A DNA stretch of 64,000 nt from Sclerotiophoma versabilis (lineage: Eukaryota; Ascomycota; Dothideomycetes; Pleosporales; Didymellaceae): NCBI GenBank assembly GCA_012274445.1, contig JAAROD010000094.1:62001-126000 (forward strand), read 5' to 3'. The position numbers and the translations under genes are program-made. Positions 1 through 12,170 of this stretch are shown one piece after another. The notes under the pieces are model-generated. The model was not told the DNA's origin. It ran no database searches and saw only the letters and a program-made list of their open reading frames with translations. Every line of letters begins with the position of its first letter. Positions within the stretch are counted from its first letter, which is position 1.

Positions 1-1849
1 TATAACCTGCTATAACTAACCTACTACTCTTATAATATAATAATTAAGCACTAAAGGCAGTTATTATATAAGATAAAGACTAAGAGAAATACCTAGAATA
101 CCTTATTAAAAGTATTATTAATAAACGCGTATAGAATAATTAACTATAATATTAAGTTAAGTAAGTAGGCTATAAAGCTCTAACTTAGAAGCTAAGAGCT
201 AATATTATTAATACTAAAGCCTATAGAAGTAAGATAGCTTATATAAGAGATATACAGCTACTTATAAAAAGACTAGCTAGAAACTAGAAAAAGAACCTTA
301 CCTATATTATAAGTAGTAACTATATAGAAGAACTATATATACTACTAAGAGCCTACTTAGTATTACTAAAGTATCTTTCCTTTATAGAGGCTGTAATAGC
401 CTATCTACTAGAATAACTAGAGGCACTAGAAGTACTATTAGTAAACTTAGAAGAAGTACTTATATAAGAGTTAGTAAAGTAGTAATAAGTACTACTATTA
501 CTTTATATATAGTTAGAATAAGCTCTATTCTACTCTCTAGTAATAGATATACAGCTAAGTAAAGCTATAAGTATCTTCTTACCTTAAATAGCAGTAGTAT
601 AGTTATTAGTATAACTAGTAAGGTTAATAGTACTATAGGAGTAAATAATAAAGGCCTTAAGGTAGAAGAGATGCTAGGTAAGTAGCTAATAAGTATAAAT
701 AGTTATATAAGCAATAATAAGAAAGTAATTATAGACTTTAAAACTAAAAACAGTATTATATAGAGACTAGTTATAAGAGTAGAAAAAGTAGTTAGTAATA
801 TAATAGATATTAATCTATATAGAATATTAGTAAATAAAAAGACTATAAAAGAGAAGAGTACTATATAGAAGTAAATGTAAGAACCTAGTAGAGCTTATTA
901 GTAATAGCCTTATTTATAATATACTATATAGTATAGTACTAGTTAAAGTTAGTAGGACCTTAAGAAATATTAATATTAGCTAGAATAATACTTCTAGCAG
1001 TTATATAAGTAATAAGCTAGTAAGTAATATTAATAAAGTAGTTAAAGGTAGTAGAGTAAGTACTATTTACAGAGCTACTAGTAGAACCTTAAAGGTAGTT
1101 AAGGCTACTACCTAGCTAGCTACTAGGACTCTATATACTATAAGTAGAAGTAGATATAATAATATATAGAAGTAGAAGATTATTAAAGAGAAAGACTTCT
1201 AGAAAAGTATATAAAACCTATAGAATAATTAATAAGTTAAGTATAAGGTAAAGAAAGAAAAGAGCTTTTAAAAAGAGGTTAATATAGTTTATATAGAGGA
1301 CTTAGACCTATATACCCCTACTAAGGCTATATAGGTCTTAAGGTAAAGTTAATAAACTAATAGTTACTATATAGAAGAGTAATTATAAGTTAAGTTATAA
1401 GATAAGGTAATATAACTAATTAGGACTGCTGCTAGTACTAGAGCTGTATATAAATAGATAGTAATTAGCTAGTACTATATAAATATAAGTAAAGAAGTAC
1501 GCATATAATAAGATTACAGCTCTATAGTAAAACCTAAATTACCTAATTTAGACACTATACCTTATTTTAAGAATAGTAGCCTATAGGTAACTATTTTACT
1601 ATTATATTATTACTCTAAGTTTTACGTATAAGCAAACGTATTATAGTAAAGAAGAGAGGTATTATAATAGGCTAAGCTTTAAGTATATAAGACTACGTAC
1701 TAAACCTACGTATATAATTATAGAGTATAGCTTAGCATTCTGCTATATCTTATATAAGAAGAGATAATTTCTTTTTTCTTTTCTATCTTTCTACTTCTAT
1801 AGTATAGAATAAATGCATACTTATTAGAAGGCTACTTTAACCCTTAATA
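1..1849 (+). mobile_element. 3' part of a Ty3/gypsy retrotransposon (copy 1), RIP-mutated
   Basis: This is the 3' end of a gypsy element in plus orientation; its 5' part lies outside the window. Base x here pairs with base 4467-x of the complete minus-strand element (2618-9374), so the two copies are colinear with no net indel over 1849 bp. Bases about 4-215 encode the C-terminus of Pol with a degenerate chromodomain (a YQVKWVGY-like stretch in which the W codon is a stop). The same frame continues towards the LTR with only TAA/TAG stops. A purine-rich tract (about 1648-1660) precedes the 3' LTR. Nearly all CpA/TpG have become TpA, as expected of RIP, so the copy cannot be functional. Confidence 0.85.
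1663..1849 (+). repeat. gypsy LTR, 187 bp (copy 1, 3' LTR)
   Basis: This is the same 187-bp sequence as 2618-2804 and 9188-9374, but in the opposite orientation. The ends read TATAATAGG...CCCTTAATA, which is a TG...CA LTR after C-to-T and G-to-A changes (TGTAATAGG...CCCTTAACA). A polypurine tract lies directly upstream. Confidence 0.85.
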
Positions 1850-2617
1850 ATACACTTCTAGAATAAGTATTCTAAGTTGTACTTTCTAGGTATAGATAAC
1901 TATTAGGAAATTATATATATATAATTAGTTATTAATAGCTTCTACTATAATCTATATTAGTAGTATTATCTTAATCTAAACTTTAAACTATATAAAGGTA
2001 GTAAGATTATCTATAGATTTAGTAATAAAGAGACTTTTTTAAGTAAGCACTAAAGAAGTACTCTACTAAGTAATCTCTTAATACTATTAGAGATAGCTTA
2101 CTTATTAGACTACCTATTAAGTTAAATAGAGTAGTATTATTAGTACTCTTAGACTTAGAAGTATAGGTAAACTATATATTCTAAGTAGTAATATACTAAG
2201 TAGGCCTTATACTATGTATAAAGAAATAGGCCTACTTACTCTAAGTAGCTAATAGAGAATTAATACTAAAAGAGCTATATATTATATATAAAGTAATAGT
2301 AGCTCTTCTAGAGATATAGAGGCACTATAAGAAACTAACTCTAGACGTTTTTATAAAAGCTATATATAATATTATACTAGAACTTCTCTAGTTATAAAAG
2401 TATAACCTAGAGATAGACTAGATATAGAAGAGACTTTTATTAAAGTAATATAAATATAGTACTAATATATTAAAGCCTATATAGTGTATATTATAGTTAG
2501 TAAATAAGAAGAAGATTAATAATATCTCTTTAATATATAAGATATGCTAAGATAGAGTAGTTAACTATATAGATAAAGGAAGCCTCTTTATAATAGTTAA
2601 GAAGAATAAAAGTATAC
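1850..2617 (+). mobile_element. 5' portion of an older gypsy element (protease region), interrupted
   Basis: This 768-bp piece is the upstream part of the gypsy Pol that resumes at 9375. Around 2120-2420 a retropepsin-like region can be read through RIP stops: an LLD-x-E/G-x-Q motif in place of LLDSGA, followed by an LGLPWLQKYNPEID-like stretch. Joining 2617 to 9380, after removing one TATAC duplicate, restores a continuous reading frame leading into the RT. So the minus-strand element at 2618-9374 inserted here. Confidence 0.75.
2613..2617. repeat. target-site duplication TATAC (left)
   Basis: The five bases next to the left LTR of the 2618-9374 element match 9375-9379 next to the right LTR. 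A 5-bp duplication is normal for Ty3/gypsy integrases. Confidence 0.85.
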
Positions 2618-2804
2618 TATTAAGAGTTAAAGTAGCCTTCTAATAAGTATGCATTTATTCTATACTATAGAAGTAGAAAGATAGAAAAGAAAGAAGAAAC
2701 TATCCCTTCTTATATAAGATATAGTAAGATACTAAGCTATACTCTATAATTATATATATAGGTTTAGTATATAGTCTTATATACTTAGAGCTTAGCCTAT
2801 TATA
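2618..2804 (-). repeat. gypsy LTR, 187 bp (copy 2, 3' LTR)
   Basis: It matches 9188-9374 in the same orientation and 1663-1849 in the opposite orientation. It is preceded by target duplication TATAC. A pyrimidine-rich run just inside (about 2807-2820) is the complement of the polypurine tract. Confidence 0.85.
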
Positions 2805-5800
2805 ATACTCTTCTTCTTTACTTTAATATATTTGCTTATATATAAAACTTAGAGTAGTAATATAATAGTAAAATAGTTACCTATAGGCTACTATTCTTAA
2901 AATAAGGTTAAGTGTCTAAATTAGGTATTCTAGGTTTTACTATAAGGCTATAATCTTATTATATACTAGCTTCTTTACTTATACTTATATAGTACTAGCT
3001 AATTATAGTCTATTTATATATAGCTCTAGTACTAGTAGTAGTTCTAATTAGTTATATTACCTTATCTTATAACTTAACTTATAATTACTCTTCTATATAG
3101 TAACTATTAGTCTATTAACTTTACTTTAAGACCTCTATAGCCTTAGTAGGAGTAAATAGGTCTAGGTTCTCTATATAAACTATATTAACCTCTTTTTAAA
3201 AGCTCTTTTCTTTTTTTACCTTATACTTAACTTATTAATTATTCTATAGGTTTTATATACTTTTCTAGAAGTCTTTCTCTTTAATAATCTTCTACTTCTA
3301 TATATTATTATATCTACTTCTACTTATAGTATATAGGGTCCTAGTAGCTAGCTAGGTAGTAGCCTTAACTATCTTTAAGGTTCTACTAGTAGCTCTGTAA
3401 ACAGTACTTACTCTACTACCTTTAACTACTTTATTAATATTACTTACTAGCTTATTACTTATATAACTGCTAGAAGTATTATTCTAGCTAATATTAATAT
3501 TTCTTAAGGTCCTACTAACTTTAACTAGTACTATACTATATAGTATATTATAAATAAGGCTATTACTAATAAGCTCTACTAGGTTCTTATATTTACTTCT
3601 ATATAGTACTCTTCTCTTTTATAGTCTTTTTATTTACTAATATTCTATATAGATTAATATCTATTATATTACTAACTACTTTTTCTACTCTTATAACTAG
3701 TCTCTATATAATACTATTTTTAGTTCTAGAGTTTATAATTACTCTCCTATTATTACTTATATAACTATTTATACTTATTAGCTGCTTACCTAGTACCTCT
3801 CCTACTTTAAGGCCTTTATTATTTACTCCTATAGTACTATTAACCTTACTAGTTATACTAATAACTATACTACTGCTATTTAAGGTAAGAAGATACTTAT
3901 AGCTTTACTTAGCTGTATATCTATTACTAGAGAGTAGAATAGAGCTTATTCTAACTATATATAAAGTAATAGTAGTACTTATTACTACTTTACTAACTCT
4001 TATATAGGTACTTCTTCTAAGTCTACTAATAGTACTTCTATTACCTTTAGTTATTCTAGTAGATAGGCTATTACAGCCTCTGCAAAGAAGAGATACTTTA
4101 GTAATACTAAGTAGGCTCTTAGTAGTATATATAGTTCTTCTATATAGTTACTACTTATAATATAGGTAAGGTTCTTTTTCTAGTTTCTAGCTAGTCTTTT
4201 TATAAGTAGCTGTATATCTCTTATATAAGCTATCTTACTTCTATAGGCTTTAGTATTAATAATATTAGCTCTTAGCTTCTAAGTTAGAGCTTTATAGCCT
4301 ACTTACTTAACTTAATATTATAGTTAATTATTCTATACGCGTTTATTAATAATACTTTTAATAAGGTATTCTAGGTATTTCTCTTAGTCTTTATCTTATA
4401 TAATAACTGCCTTTAGTGCTTAATTATTATATTATAAGAGTAGTAGGTTAGTTATAGCAGGTTATAGTAAATTAATATAATAGAACTTAGTCTACTATAG
4501 AATATTAAGTTTAACCTAGTAGAGGTCTTGTACGTAAGCTACTTAGAACTTTCTATTTTTCTAATCTAGCTTTTTACTAGGTCTGTTAGTCTAAACATTC
4601 TTTAGGTTTAGCTAGACCTAGTCTCTAACTTAGTATTTATATACTAGTTATCTTATATAGTTAGCCTAAGCTTCCTATTATTATTAGAAGTATATTATTA
4701 CTAAAATTACCTAGTTTACTACTTAGTATAAGGTTTATAAAATTATTTTAGCCTACTTCTTTAGATCTATTATATAATCTATTAGGTTGCCTTTAGCTAG
4801 GTTATCTAGTAGGTCTAGAGAGAACAGTATATTCTTAAACCTATATTAAAAGAAGAAGAGTAAAACTCTAGTTATTAAGTTTATATAGGTGTTAAGTATT
4901 AGTTCTAGTATTAGAGTAAGTATAGCCTAGTTATCTTATGCTTAGTTTGCGTATATATATACTACTACTTTAATATTACTATTAGCTCTCTTAGTAAGTC
5001 TATCTGTTTATAAGTAGAATATAGTAGAAAGGTTCTATTATACACATAGAAGTTTATACACTCTTTTCTAGAGTTTACTAATAAACTAAGTACCTCTGTC
5101 TAAGGTAATAGAGTATAGAAGTCTATATAGTTAGTAAATATCTTATATAAATACCTAAGTAATATTATTTACTTTAATTTTTTCTAAGAGAATTAGAATT
5201 TTACTCTTACTTAGTTAGTCTTTTATAACTATAAGGTTTATATAGCCTAAGAAGAGTAAATAACTTATAATAAAGTTAATAGTAAGATTTTACTATATAT
5301 AGCTTAGTACTAGTAATAGTTATAGGTAGCTATATTTTCTATCTCTCTAAGGGGTACTTTATTAGCAGATATTATAATTCTATATAAAATAGTAGTTATC
5401 TTTACTTATTTCTAGCTATTACTATATTCTTATAATTATATAGTATATCTCTTCTCTTCTAGAGTATTCTATCTAGATAGTAAGGTATACTTACTATATA
5501 ATCTCTATATAGATTTACTTACTACTAGGTACCTATGTCTAGTTTCCTGTTTAAAGCTTATTATTACCTAATACTATGCAGTTACCTAGAAAGACTATAA
5601 GCTTCTTTATAATTATGTTTAGAGACCTTATACTACTTTATACAGCCTATTATACAGCCTAGTAAGTTTTATCTTATTTTACTACTTAGTTCTAGTGCTA
5701 GGTTATTAGGTTGTTTAAGAATAGTAGTTAAGGTAGATAATTTAGTAGAATAGAGCCTTCTAGTATAAGTATAAGCGCCTATATAGGTATAGTGTATATT

Positions 5801-8800
5801 AGGTTTTATTAATTAGATAGAATAAACATTATAAACTCTCTACTAGTAAGTTTTTTATTATTCTCTTCTTTAGGTATATCTTAATCTATTCTTAAAAGAG
5901 TATCTACTTATATATTATCTTTACTAGGTTAGTATTATATCCTTATATTACTAAACTATAATATAATCTAAGCTTATTATATATATCTTTTAATAAGCTT
6001 CTATTTCTTTATAAAGTACTCTAGGTTTTATAGTTAGTAATAACTTTAAACTTCTATATACTTAATAATTTAGTATTTTATTTCTTTAAGTAGAATATTA
6101 CTATAAAAAGTTCTTTATTATAGATAGAGTAGTTTACTTTATGAGGCAGAAATTTCTAAGAGAGGTATACTACTATATAAAGATTACTAAATGCGTCTTC
6201 TTATAAAAGAGTAGCTTCTATAGTAAAGCTAGAAGAATTATATTCTACTATAGCTCTCTGCTTAAAGTTAAGAGTAGTAAGAATTTTATCTAATAGAAAG
6301 GCTTCTTTTAGGGCCTAGAAAGCTTAATCTTATTCTTCTATCTATTTAAAAGGAAGATTCTTCTTAGTAAGTTGTATAAGTAGTTCTAATAGTATAGTAA
6401 AGTCTTTAATAAACTTCTAATAGAAGTTTATAAACCTAAGAAACTCTTATATACCTTTAACTATAGTAGGTGCTTACTATTTCTAAATAGCTTATACTTT
6501 TTTAGAGTCTATTAATATACTCTTCTCTACTTCTAGAATAAATCCTAGGTACTTTATACGCTATATATTAAACTTATATTTACTAAGTTCTAAGTTTAAC
6601 CTAGCTTCTTATAGGTATTTAATTACCTATTATATATACTTATAGTGTTTATATAGAGAACTCTTAGTAAAAATTAATATATTATCTAACTATACTAAGG
6701 TAAAGTTGTCTAGAAACTCTCTAAGGGCCTAGTTAATATACCTTTAGAAGGTACTAGAAGTATTAGCTAATCTAAAAGGTATTACTAGCTACTTATATAA
6801 ACTAAATTGTATATAGAAGGCAGTTATCTATTTCTATTCTTCTATTATTCTAATCTTATAGAAGGTAGCTATAATGTCTAGTTTAGTATACTAAGTAGCT
6901 TATCTAATTATATTTAGAGTCTTCTTAATTAGAGAAAGAGAATACTAGTTCTTCTTAGTTAGAGTATTTAGTGCTCTATAGTCTATATAGAACTATAACC
7001 TACCTTCTAGCTTCTATATAAATAGTATAGGTAATATAGCTAGAGAGTTACTAGTCCTAATAAACTCTTTTTCTAATAAATCTAGTAATGTATAGTATAG
7101 AACTAAGAGCTTATTCTAAGATATAGCATAGAGGAGACTATATAGAACTTCTAGAGTCTTACTATCTACTTTATTTAGCTTAATTATATAGTCTACTATT
7201 AGGCTATAGTAGAGAGGCAGTTTATTACCTTCTTCTAGGATAAATAACTTAATATACAACTAAAGGTACGCAAGTAGCACTGCTTTAACCTTCTGTATAG
7301 TTGTCTAGGTCTTTAGTTTTAAGGCCTTCTAGATATTCTTTATACTAGCAGCAAAGACTTAGATTCTTAAGTTTTCCTTACAGCTCTTTTATACGTAGTA
7401 CTAGAAGGCTACTACTAATACTAGGTAATAATCTAGTAGAGTTAGCACTTTAGTGCTTTATATAGTAATATTATACTATTCTATAGATAGAAGCTTATCC
7501 TTAGTGCTAATTATACTACTAATATCTTCTAACTATATTTTTCTAAGGATTATATTATAGTTATATATTAAAAGAGTAATATACACTATAATATAGTATT
7601 ACTATATACCTCTAATATTAAGAGTAAATTCTATAATAGTAGTAATAGTGCTTCTTTAACTATTAACTTCTTCTATAGTTATAGGTATAATTAGAATATA
7701 TAGTAAGTTTATCTTCTATATAGACTATTTATTTACTAGGTAATAAGTATAATAACTATTATTAACTAAAGTAGTAGCTAGTATAGTAGAGTTAATAACT
7801 ATATAAATTAATATTAGTTTAGTTGCAGCTAGTTAATAGAGTAGTAAATATGTTAACTATATAGGCTTAGGAACTTATTAAAAAGGCCCTAGTGTATAAC
7901 TTTTAGCTAGGGCTGTTCTTTTCCCTTATCTTCTAATAAAGAGGTCTCTTTAGCTAGTTATATAGCTACTACCTTAGAGGTTCTTAAGGTTAACTTTTAT
8001 TTATTTATATAAGTAGGTAATTTAAATAGAATGTTCTTCTTATAATTATATACTATATAGCCTTTATTACTATATTTAAAATAGGCTTATGTAGCCCTTC
8101 TCTTATAGATTTCTTTATCTATTCTCTAGTATTCTCTTTTTCTTATATAGGGCTAGTAAGCGCCTACTATAGGCTGCTAGTCTATCTTATTACTGTTTCT
8201 ATATAGGTTTTCCTAGGAACTAGGGCTGTTATATGTCTAGGTAGAGTAGCTACTACTTATAATTCTGTCTACAGCCTTAAGGTTCTCCTAGGTTATTCTA
8301 GCATGCTGTATAAACTGTTTATATATTTTAAGTCTAGGTAGTTAGTATCTAGCTTAAGCTCTTAATAGCTTACTGTTTAAACTGTTCTTAAGATAGTTAA
8401 TCTTCTAAGCGTAGCTTACTCTGTCTAAGGCTGCCTCTTATAGCTTTAGGTTAAACTTCTAGATATATAGATTAAAGTTATTTTTACTTTATTTTATTAT
8501 ACAGAGTTACTTAAGGGCTTTCTTCTAGGTAGTAGAGTTCTTAAAGAACCTATTAAGGTATGCATAGGCCTTCTTAAGTGTTAGTAGAGTAGTGCTGTTT
8601 ATAAAGCTTATTATTATTAGAGATAGAGTATTAAATACTTAACTAGTTATATAAGTAATTATATAGTTAACTTAGTCCTTCTTAGTAAAGTATACTAGCT
8701 AGTCTTTATATAGCTTAGCCTATACCTTTATATTTTATTAAAGATATTATTTATATAATTCTTTATTAAATACTTCTATATTAGAAAGTCTAGGCTTTTT

Positions 8801-9187
8801 AGCCTATTAGATAGTATAATCTTAGTAGTTACTTAAAGAGGTAGGACTAGAGAAAAAGTTTTATCTACTTCTTTCTAAGGTTTCTAGACAAGTATTATTA
8901 CTTAATATCTTTCTAAGTTTATTTATTTAGAATTATAGCTACTTATATAGTTATCTCTCTTACTTACTTACTAGTTTATCTAGGTTAGCTTTTAAGGATT
9001 ATATTATTACTATTAGGTTATCTACTAATAGGCTGTGTAATAGGTCTTACTATTACTTATATAGATGCTGTAATTATATCTACTATTTATATATTAGCTA
9101 GCTGCTAGGTAGCTATTAATTATAAAGGTTATCTCCTTCTATTATTATACGCTTAGGGGGTTTAGTTAGTTTTTATCTTTCTACTTA

Positions 9188-9374
9188 TATTAAGGGTTAA
9201 AGTAGCCTTCTAATAAGTATATATTTATCCTATACTATAGAAGTAGAAAGATAGAGAAGAAAGAAGAAACTATCTCTTCTTATATAAGATATAGTAAGAT
9301 ACTAAGCTATACTTTATAATTACGTGTATAGGTTTAGTATATAGTCTTATATACTTAGGGCTTAGCCTATTATA
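9188..9374 (-). repeat. gypsy LTR, 187 bp (copy 2, 5' LTR)
   Basis: This is a direct repeat of 2618-2804, with the second TATAC duplicate immediately after it (9375-9379). No clear tRNA primer-binding site could be recognised inside the LTR, possibly because of RIP. Confidence 0.85.
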
Positions 9375-9379
9375 TATAC
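9375..9379. repeat. target-site duplication TATAC (right)
   Basis: This is the matching copy of 2613-2617 flanking the nested gypsy element. Confidence 0.85.
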
Positions 9380-12170
9380 CTTTTAGTATACTAGATATAT
9401 ATAAATAGTATGCCTAGATATTTAAAGAAGAGTTATCTATAAAAGTACTACCTAAGTATTAACCTTAGAATTATAAAATTAAACTTAAGAAAGAGAAAGA
9501 ACTACTCTTTAGGCCTATATACTAGTTATCTAAGAAAGAGCTTAAAATACTATATAAGTATATTAAGGAAAACCTTATAAAAGAATTTATTAGAAAATTT
9601 AAATCTCTAGCAGAATTCTCTATTCTATTTATACTAAAGAAAGATAGTAAGCTAAGGCTTTATATTAACTACTAAAAGTTAAATAATATTACTATTAAGA
9701 ATTATTATCTACTACCTAATATATCTAAGTTATAAAAATAGTTATTAAAAGTAAAGTTCTTTACTATACTTAACTTATATAGAGTGTATAACCTTATATA
9801 TATAAAGAAAGGTAAAGAAAAGAAAATAGTATTTAGAACCTATTATAGTAATTATAAGTATATAGTTATACTATTTTAGCTAACTAATATATAAGTAGTA
9901 TATTAGGTATTAATTAATAGTATACTATAGGTACACCTAGATATTATAGTAGTAGTATACCTTAATAATATTCTAGTATATAGTAAGATACTAGAAGAAT
10001 ATAAGGTTTATATATAATAAGTATTAGAATACTTAGTAATAGTAAACCTTAGGCTAAAGCTAGAGAAGTATAAATAGTATATAGAAGAAGTAGAGTTTCT
10101 TAGCTATATTAGAGGAAGATATAAAGTAAAGATAAGTAAAAAGAAAATCTAGGTTATAAAGAATTAGCTAACACCTACTATAGTTAAGAAAATCTAAGAA
10201 TTTCTTAGGTTTATTAACTTTAACTAATACTTTATTAAGAACTACTCTATAAAGGCCTTACTACTTATAAACCTAATATAGAAGAATATACTCTTTAAGT
10301 AGAAATAGGTATAAGAGAATACTTTCTAATTACTTAAGTAAGTATATATAGAGCCTTCTATACTAATTATATTTAGAAGTAGTAAACCTATATATTTTAA
10401 AATAGATACTTTAGATTTAGTATTAGGAGTATGCATTACTTAAGAATAAGACAGTTAATAGTACCTAATTACCTACTACTTAAGAAAGTTTATAGTACTA
10501 GAAGAATAATATAATATATATAATAAGAAGCTTATAGCTATTATTAATATACTATAATATTAAAGAGTATATATAGAAAGCTACTTAGAACTTACTATTT
10601 ATATAGATTATAAGAACTTAGTATATTTTACTATTACTAAGGTTCTAAACTAATAATAAGTATACTAGTTAGAAATACTTAGTTAGTATAAGTTTAAGAT
10701 CCTGTATATACTAGAAAAGGAAAATAGCAGAGTAGATATACTTAGTTAATACTATAATCTTATAAGTAAAAAAATAAATAATAAATTTACTATTCTTAGA
10801 GTTAATAAGAATAGAATATTAGGACTATTATAGTAGCTTAATCTAGTAATATAAGTTAAGCAGAAATAATATATTTTAGAGTAAGTACTAGAGAAACTTT
10901 AAGAGAAAGTTATCTTAAGATATTATAATAATATACTATATAGACACTCTAGTATTACCTATACTAAAGAACTTATTAAATAATATTATAAGTTTTCTAA
11001 TATAAAGAATAAGGTTACTAATTTTATTAGAAACTATATATAGTACTAATAAAATAAGTATAGTATATATACTAAGTATAAAGAAGTATAGGTAATAAAG
11101 TTACTTATAGTACTATAGATAAATATTAGAATAGATTTTGTTATATAGCTACTACCTTCTAAGAACCCTATTATAGAATATATCTATAACTTAATCTTTA
11201 TTATAGTAGACTAATTTACTAAGTATACTAAAATAATACTATTTAGACACAGTTATACTATATAATAGTTAGCTATAGTATTTTATTATTAGATTATCTA
11301 TAATTATAGAATACCTAAGTTAATTATTAGTAATAAAGATAACCTTTTTTATTAAACTATTAGACTAGAATACTTACTATATTAAGTACTAAGAAAAAGC
11401 TATTTATAGCTTATTATCTATAAATAAATAGATAGATAAAGAGAATAAATTAGACTATAGAGATATACCTATAAAACTATAGTAACTAAGAATAAGATAA
11501 CTAGCTTTTACTATTACCTACAGTATATATTATATATAATAATAAGTTATTAAAAGTAATAGGTATAATACTATTCTTTATAAACTATAGAAAATACCTA
11601 AATCTCTTTATTTAATCTCTTAATTACTCTATTTAGATAGAATTAGTAATAGCTTTAGTAGTTAGGCTAAAGAAGGTATATTAGAAATTACTTAAAAATA
11701 TTATATTAGCTTAAGAACAACCTATTTTATATATTAACTAGAAATAAAAAACAGTACCTTAGCTAAAGAAGAGAAATAAAGTCTATCTTCTTATAAAAGA
11801 TTTTAGAATATAGAAAGTAATAAAAAAACTAAATAAGGTTAAGGTTAGACTATTTTTTATTTCTAAGTAAACTAGCCTAGTTAACTATTAACTTAAGCTA
11901 CCTAAGAATATAAAGATCTACCTAGTATTCTATATTTCATTACTAGAACCTACTAACTAAAAAATACTAATCTAAAAAGACTTTTACTACTAAGCTAATA
12001 GTAATAATAAGTAGAAAGTTAAAAAAATAATAATATATTAGAGAACTAAGAATAGTACTTAATACCTAGTTAAGTAGTTAGAATACCTAGAATTAGAAAA
12101 TATATAAGAATATCTAATATATTTTATAAACTACTACTAATTAGTATAAAGATACTATAATTTATAATAG
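9375..12170 (+). mobile_element. Pol region (RT, RNase H, integrase, chromodomain) of an older gypsy element, RIP-mutated
   Basis: This continues the element seen at 1850-2617. In one plus-strand frame, reading through RIP stops, the order is: a linker with an FKEELS-like motif; RT with KDGSLRL-like and FxTxLDL-like motifs and the catalytic box VVYLNNIL (from YLDD, about 9946-9985); RNase H with a YTDHKNL-like motif; integrase with a zinc-binding region and DxF-type core (about 10,900-11,600); and a C-terminal chromodomain with YLVKWLEY read as YLVKQLEY (about 12,060-12,140). It differs in sequence from the copies at 1-1849 and 2618-9374, so it belongs to a second gypsy family. No LTR of this element could be delimited. 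Confidence 0.8.

Larger units (their letters stand above)
2618..9374 (-). mobile_element. complete nested Ty3/gypsy chromovirus-type retrotransposon (copy 2), RIP-mutated
   Basis: This 6757-bp element has 187-bp LTRs in direct orientation (2618-2804 and 9188-9374) and perfect TATAC target duplications. Read on the minus strand, a Gag-like region runs from about 9120 to 8000 and ends in a degenerate CCHC knuckle (CFKCGNKGHI-like, about 8040-8095). The RT has a YLDDILIF-like motif mutated to *LDNILIF (about 6667-6710), followed by a YLGF/FLGF region and RNase H. Integrase ends near 4480 with an SKKLD-W-K motif, and a chromodomain lies at about 4455-4280. About 1.4 kb then separates the chromodomain from the 3' LTR. 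Stops are spread through every domain and are mostly explained by CAA/CAG/TGG changes, so the element is dead. Confidence 0.85.

Noticed and set aside
1663..2804. A composite element bounded by inverted LTRs
   Set aside because: The two LTRs belong to different, oppositely oriented gypsy copies; the direct pair 2618-2804 and 9188-9374 with shared TATAC duplications defines the true element.
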